Source: Pelotomaculum_C sp050950345
Lineage (GTDB): Bacteria; Bacillota; Desulfotomaculia; Desulfotomaculales; Pelotomaculaceae
Reading direction: 5' to 3'
Length of the DNA: 64,000 bases
NCBI GenBank assembly: GCA_050950345.1
Contig: JBMNHK010000002.1
Location: 620,001-684,000 of the forward strand
Shown: in pieces, positions 60,629-64,000 of the stretch
Numbering within the stretch: position 1 is the stretch's first letter
Layout of the letters: every line of letters begins with the position of its first letter
Position numbers and translations under genes: made by a program
The notes under the pieces: model-generated
What the model saw: only the letters and a program-made list of their open reading frames with translations
Database searches by the model: none
What the model was told of the DNA's origin: nothing

Positions 60629-63049
60629 ATGCAGAGTTCAGAATTACACAGGGTTCCTCTAGAAAACTTGCGTAAAACCTGCAAAATGGAAGAGCTTGAT
60701 TTCTGCACCAGTACGGAGAACATGACGCCCCTCAAAGGTTTTATCGGTCAAGAGAGGGCAGTGCGGGCCATGCAATTTGGTCTGGCTATGGACGCTCCTT
60801 ATTACAATATTTTTGTGGTGGGTCAACCTGGTACCGGCAAAAGTACTTACGTCCAGGCTGTTGTCACGAAAGAGGCTTTAGAACAGCCTCTGCCTGATGA
60901 CTGGTGCTATATTTACAACTTTGTCGAGCCTGATCGGCCTATCGCAGTATCCCTGCCTGTCGGGGAAGGCCGGGTATTCCAAAAGACCATGGAAGGATTT
61001 GTAGCCGAATTGCGTTCAGCCCTGCCCAGGGCATTTGGAGACAGTGATTATGAACAGCAAAAAGAAACTATTGTTCAGTCAGTTAACCAGACTATGGCCG
61101 GCTATTTTCATGAGTTGGAGGAAGAAGCTAATAAAACCGGTTTTTCATTAAAACAGACGCCCAAAGGAATCGTGTTTATTCCTGTAAAGGACGGGGAACC
61201 CTTGTCTCAGGAGGAATTTGGACAGCTATCCGCGCAGCAGAAAAAGGAAATAGAGGAGGCAGTCTATCAACTCAGGAGAAAACTAGAAGGGATTCTCCAT
61301 ACGGGCCGCATGTTGGAAAAAGAAGCAGAGGTGAAATTAAGGGAGTTAGAAAAGCAGATTGCCCTTGCTGTACTAGAACCCTTGCTGGACCAGATAAAAG
61401 AAAAATATCAAGGGTTTCCTGTTATCCTTAATTACCTTGATAATGTACTGAAGGATGTAACCGCCAACCTGGATATGTTCAAGACTACTGAGCCACAGCA
61501 ACAATCTCCTTACATGCAATTGCCTCAGGAAGGAATAGAACCTATTACCTGTTATAGGGTCAACTTGTTTGTGAATAATGAGCATTTACAAGGTGCACCG
61601 GTAATTATTGAGCATAGTCCAAGTTATTATAATCTTTTCGGAAAGATCGAGTACCGGGGCCAGGTACTGTCTATGAATACAGATTTCACCCTCGTTAAAC
61701 CAGGCGCCATCCATCGGGCTAATGGTGGTTATTTGATCCTGCAGGCCAAGGATGTTCTGGGGGATCCTTTAATATGGGGCACGTTAAAGAAAGCATTGCA
61801 ATACCGTCAAGCAATGATCGAAAATATTGGGGAGCAATACCGGTTGGTGCCCACGTCTACTTTTCGTCCTGAACCGATACCTCTTAACATCAAGGTCATT
61901 TTGATTGGCAACCCCATGCTGTATCATCTGCTGTTCAACCTGGATGAAGATTTTCAAAAGCTCTTTAAGGTCAAGGTTGATTTTGATACGGAAATGCCGC
62001 GTAACCAGGAAAACCTACGGCATTTTGTCGCCTTTGTAAGTTCGGTCTGTCAGCGGGAGAACCTTAAACACTTTAGTCGCAGCGGCTTGGCTCAGTTGAT
62101 CGAATACGGCTCGCGATTGGCGGGCGACCAGAATAAACTTTCTACCCGTTTTAATGAGGTGGTGGAAATAATCAACGAGGCAGCCGCATTGGCAAAGGAT
62201 TCCCAATATGTTGAGGGCTCTCATGTCCAGGAGGCCATAAAGGAAAGGATTTACCGTTACAACAAAATTGAGGAAAAGCTGCAGGAGCTGGCTATACAGG
62301 GCACAATATTGATCAATACAGACGGAGTGGTTGTGGGGCAAGTGAATGGACTCACCGTAATTGACTCCGGCGGTTATGTTTTTGGACGGCCAATACGTAT
62401 TACTGCCAGAACCTATATGGGCCGGGGCGGTGTGATAAATATTGAGCGGGAAACAAACATGAGTGGAAACATTCACGATAAAGGAGTGCTGACTCTGGGG
62501 GGATACCTGGGCGGCAAATTTGCTCAGAACAAGCCACTGGGTGTTACAGCACAGATAACCTTTGAGCAGCTATATGAAGGAGTGGAGGGGGACAGTGCTT
62601 CCAGTGCTGAACTATATGCTATCTTATCCAGCCTGGCGGATCTGCCTCTGAAACAGTCCCTGGCTGTTACCGGCTCCGTTAACCAATTCGGTGAAATCCA
62701 GCCCATTGGCGGTGTTACGGAAAAAATTGAGGGCTTTTTTGACCTGTGCCGGGCTAGAGGTCTTACAGGCGATCAAGGGGTGATCATCCCGGTGCAAAAC
62801 ATCGCTAACCTGATGCTCAAAGAAGAAGTAGTAGAAGCGGTCAAGAATAATTTGTTCCATGTGTATGCGATAAGAAATATCGAGGAGGGTATTGAGTTGT
62901 TAACTGGTTTGCCGGCCGGGGAGCAAGGAGAAGACGGTCATTACCCGGAGCATACAGTTTTTTCCCTGGTGGAGAAAAAACTGCAGGGTGCTCATAAACG
63001 CATAGGCACTAATATCAGGCTTGGCAAAACAAATATACAGGAAAAATAG
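60629..63049 (+). CDS. Lon-family ATP-dependent protease (AAA+, S16)
   Basis: 806 residues from ATG 60629, preceded by GAGGGGGG; an in-frame start at 60590 lacks a ribosome site. N-terminal LEDLRK-type region, Walker A GQPGTGKST (about 75-83), an unusual long helical insertion (about 130-290), AAA core (NGGYLILQAKDVL, ILIGNPMLYHLL), then the Lon protease domain with Ser of GDSASSAELYAILSSL and Lys of IGGVTEKIEGFFDLC as the catalytic dyad. It belongs to the LonB/LonC-like group without the Lon N-terminal domain. Soluble, with no membrane helix. Protein quality control. Confidence 0.9.
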   Translation: MQSSELHRVPLENLRKTCKMEELDFCTSTENMTPLKGFIGQERAVRAMQFGLAMDAPYYNIFVVGQPGTGKSTYVQAVVTKEALEQPLPDDWCYIYNFVEPDRPIAVSLPVGEGRVFQKTMEGFVAELRSALPRAFGDSDYEQQKETIVQSVNQTMAGYFHELEEEANKTGFSLKQTPKGIVFIPVKDGEPLSQEEFGQLSAQQKKEIEEAVYQLRRKLEGILHTGRMLEKEAEVKLRELEKQIALAVLEPLLDQIKEKYQGFPVILNYLDNVLKDVTANLDMFKTTEPQQQSPYMQLPQEGIEPITCYRVNLFVNNEHLQGAPVIIEHSPSYYNLFGKIEYRGQVLSMNTDFTLVKPGAIHRANGGYLILQAKDVLGDPLIWGTLKKALQYRQAMIENIGEQYRLVPTSTFRPEPIPLNIKVILIGNPMLYHLLFNLDEDFQKLFKVKVDFDTEMPRNQENLRHFVAFVSSVCQRENLKHFSRSGLAQLIEYGSRLAGDQNKLSTRFNEVVEIINEAAALAKDSQYVEGSHVQEAIKERIYRYNKIEEKLQELAIQGTILINTDGVVVGQVNGLTVIDSGGYVFGRPIRITARTYMGRGGVINIERETNMSGNIHDKGVLTLGGYLGGKFAQNKPLGVTAQITFEQLYEGVEGDSASSAELYAILSSLADLPLKQSLAVTGSVNQFGEIQPIGGVTEKIEGFFDLCRARGLTGDQGVIIPVQNIANLMLKEEVVEAVKNNLFHVYAIRNIEEGIELLTGLPAGEQGEDGHYPEHTVFSLVEKKLQGAHKRIGTNIRLGKTNIQEK

Positions 63050-63080
63050 TCAATGCCCTTATGGGCTTAATAAAATGGTG

Positions 63081-63206
63081 ATGTCAGAGCACCATCACAA
63101 TCAGGATACTCCTCAACCCTGGCCATCAGGCAAATGGTGTCTGCATGGTGCCCGGGAACCATGTTGGTGTTGCTGGCAGCACTTTATTGTTCCAGGTCTT
63201 TTTTAG
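63081..63206 (+). CDS. Small His/Cys/Trp-rich protein, 41 residues
   Basis: ATG 63081, weak ribosome site. N-terminus SEHHHNQDTPQPWPSGKWC, then CLHGAREPCWCCWQHF. Four Cys and several His suggest metal binding. It lies 31 bases after the Lon gene and 61 before htrA, on the same strand. No family recognised; unusual composition, but the conserved-looking motif makes a real gene possible. Confidence 0.4.
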   Translation: MSEHHHNQDTPQPWPSGKWCLHGAREPCWCCWQHFIVPGLF

Positions 63207-63267
63207 CTGGCGGCAATAACTTTTGATATGTTGTTAGCGAAACATATGCGGGGTGGTGACAACCCAG

Positions 63268-64000
63268 ATGCTTTACCCAGGACGCAAACTATTATTTGTA
63301 GCGGTTGCAGCTTTAATGATTAGTATTATGTTTGTAGGTGGTTGTCAACGGGTTAACGATTCATCCCCTGGCAAACAGGAGTCCATTAGCCCAGGGCAAT
63401 TGTTACCTGGCGTGGGAGCTGATATTATAGCTGACGTAGTGTCGCAAACCAGCCCTGCTGTGGTAAAAATTGCTACCCGGGTTGAAACAGGGTTAACCGA
63501 TCATCCCCTGTACAATGACCCGTTCTTTCGCCAATTTTTTGATCTCCCATTAAGTCAGAGAGAACCAGAAGGCCTTGGCTCAGGGTTTATCATGTCTTCG
63601 GACGGCTATATCCTGACCAATGAGCATGTTGTGAACGGGGCAGGGGAGATTTTTGTTACTGTAACGGGCTTTGACCAGGAATTACCGGCTGAGGTGGTGG
63701 GGGTTGACTACGACCTGGATCTCGCCCTTATTAAAATTGCAGCGGGCAAGGAGTTGCCGTTCTTGCCTTTAGGTGACTCGGAGCAGATCCGGGTTGGTAA
63801 CTGGGTTATTGCGATAGGCAACCCTTACGGGTTGGATCATACGGTTACTGCCGGCGTAATCAGTGCTAAAGGAAGGCCTGTCCAGGTTGGTGACCGGCAT
63901 TATGAAAACCTGATCCAGACAGACGCTTCTATAAATCCCGGCAACAGCGGCGGACCGCTTCTCAACCTGCAGGGTGAAGTGATAGGTATAAATACGGCTA
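63268..64000 (+). CDS. HtrA/DegP-type serine protease lipoprotein, N-terminal part
   Basis: The frame is open to the window end (about 244 residues visible). Start ATG 63268, with GGTGG upstream; an in-frame GTG at 63256 is possible. Hydrophobic signal (LLFVAVAALMISIMFVGGC) ends in the lipobox VGGC, so a lipoprotein is likely. The protease domain shows the catalytic His (TNEHVVN), Asp (DYDLDLALIKI) and Ser (NPGNSGGPLL). The PDZ domain must lie beyond the window. It degrades or refolds misfolded exported proteins. Confidence 0.92.
   Translation, partial: MLYPGRKLLFVAVAALMISIMFVGGCQRVNDSSPGKQESISPGQLLPGVGADIIADVVSQTSPAVVKIATRVETGLTDHPLYNDPFFRQFFDLPLSQREPEGLGSGFIMSSDGYILTNEHVVNGAGEIFVTVTGFDQELPAEVVGVDYDLDLALIKIAAGKELPFLPLGDSEQIRVGNWVIAIGNPYGLDHTVTAGVISAKGRPVQVGDRHYENLIQTDASINPGNSGGPLLNLQGEVIGINTA

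Overview
The window looks like chromosome from an anaerobic Firmicute of the Peptococcaceae/Desulfotomaculia kind (Pelotomaculum, Desulfotomaculum or Sporotomaculum-like). This is inferred from gene content: mutS2, a U32 peptidase, SLH surface protein, strong AGGAGG ribosome sites with many TTG/GTG starts, oxygen-sensitive CoA-thioester enzymes, and no respiratory cytochrome genes. No marker gene allows a species call.

Region 1 (1-13.2 kb) is mostly housekeeping: the end of a 3-methyladenine DNA glycosylase, a NIF3-like protein, a U32 peptidase split by a frameshift at a run of nine A, a YkvA-like membrane protein, mutS2, a convergent class A penicillin-binding protein, a double-LysM protein, an ADP-forming acyl-CoA synthetase with a clear promoter and a FadR-type operator, and a GntR/FCD regulator likely to bind that operator.

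Region 2 (13.2-55.8 kb) is a catabolic island. It holds two paralogous four-gene modules (FAD oxidase, CCG-domain Fe-S protein, second FAD oxidase, long acyl-CoA dehydrogenase) at 19.8-26.0 and 42.2-48.3 kb, a third acyl-CoA dehydrogenase at 37 kb, two paralogous PucR-type regulators, a PadR regulator, a MoxR ATPase/VWA protein/unknown protein trio, an AMP-forming acyl-CoA ligase, a family I CoA-transferase, and a three-subunit molybdenum enzyme. The last has the extra Cys loop of the 4-hydroxybenzoyl-CoA reductase beta subunit, so the island most likely activates and processes aromatic (hydroxybenzoate- or phenol-type) compounds as CoA thioesters. The FAD/Fe-S/FAD trio resembles GlcD/GlcF/GlcE in composition, but its substrate is not evident. 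The acyl-CoA dehydrogenases of the two modules are almost identical over exactly the coding sequence while the neighbouring genes are diverged, and the second Fe-S protein has lost three cysteines.

The island is interrupted by a giant SLH-NHL-RHS surface protein (frameshifted), a small inverted-repeat element, a complete IS4-type element and an inverted, internally deleted relative. A decayed zone (50.4-52 kb) contains a pair of divergent small genes of one family, one with an in-frame TGA in a Cys-type motif, possibly a former selenoprotein.

Region 3 (55.9-64 kb) begins with an intact IS256-type insertion with an 8-bp target duplication, followed by small accessory genes (an XRE regulator with three matching operator palindromes, a helical-repeat protein, a broken XRE gene, a heptad-repeat coiled coil), one orphan CRISPR-like repeat, tRNA-Leu(TAA), a Lon-type protease, and the start of an HtrA lipoprotein protease that runs off the end.
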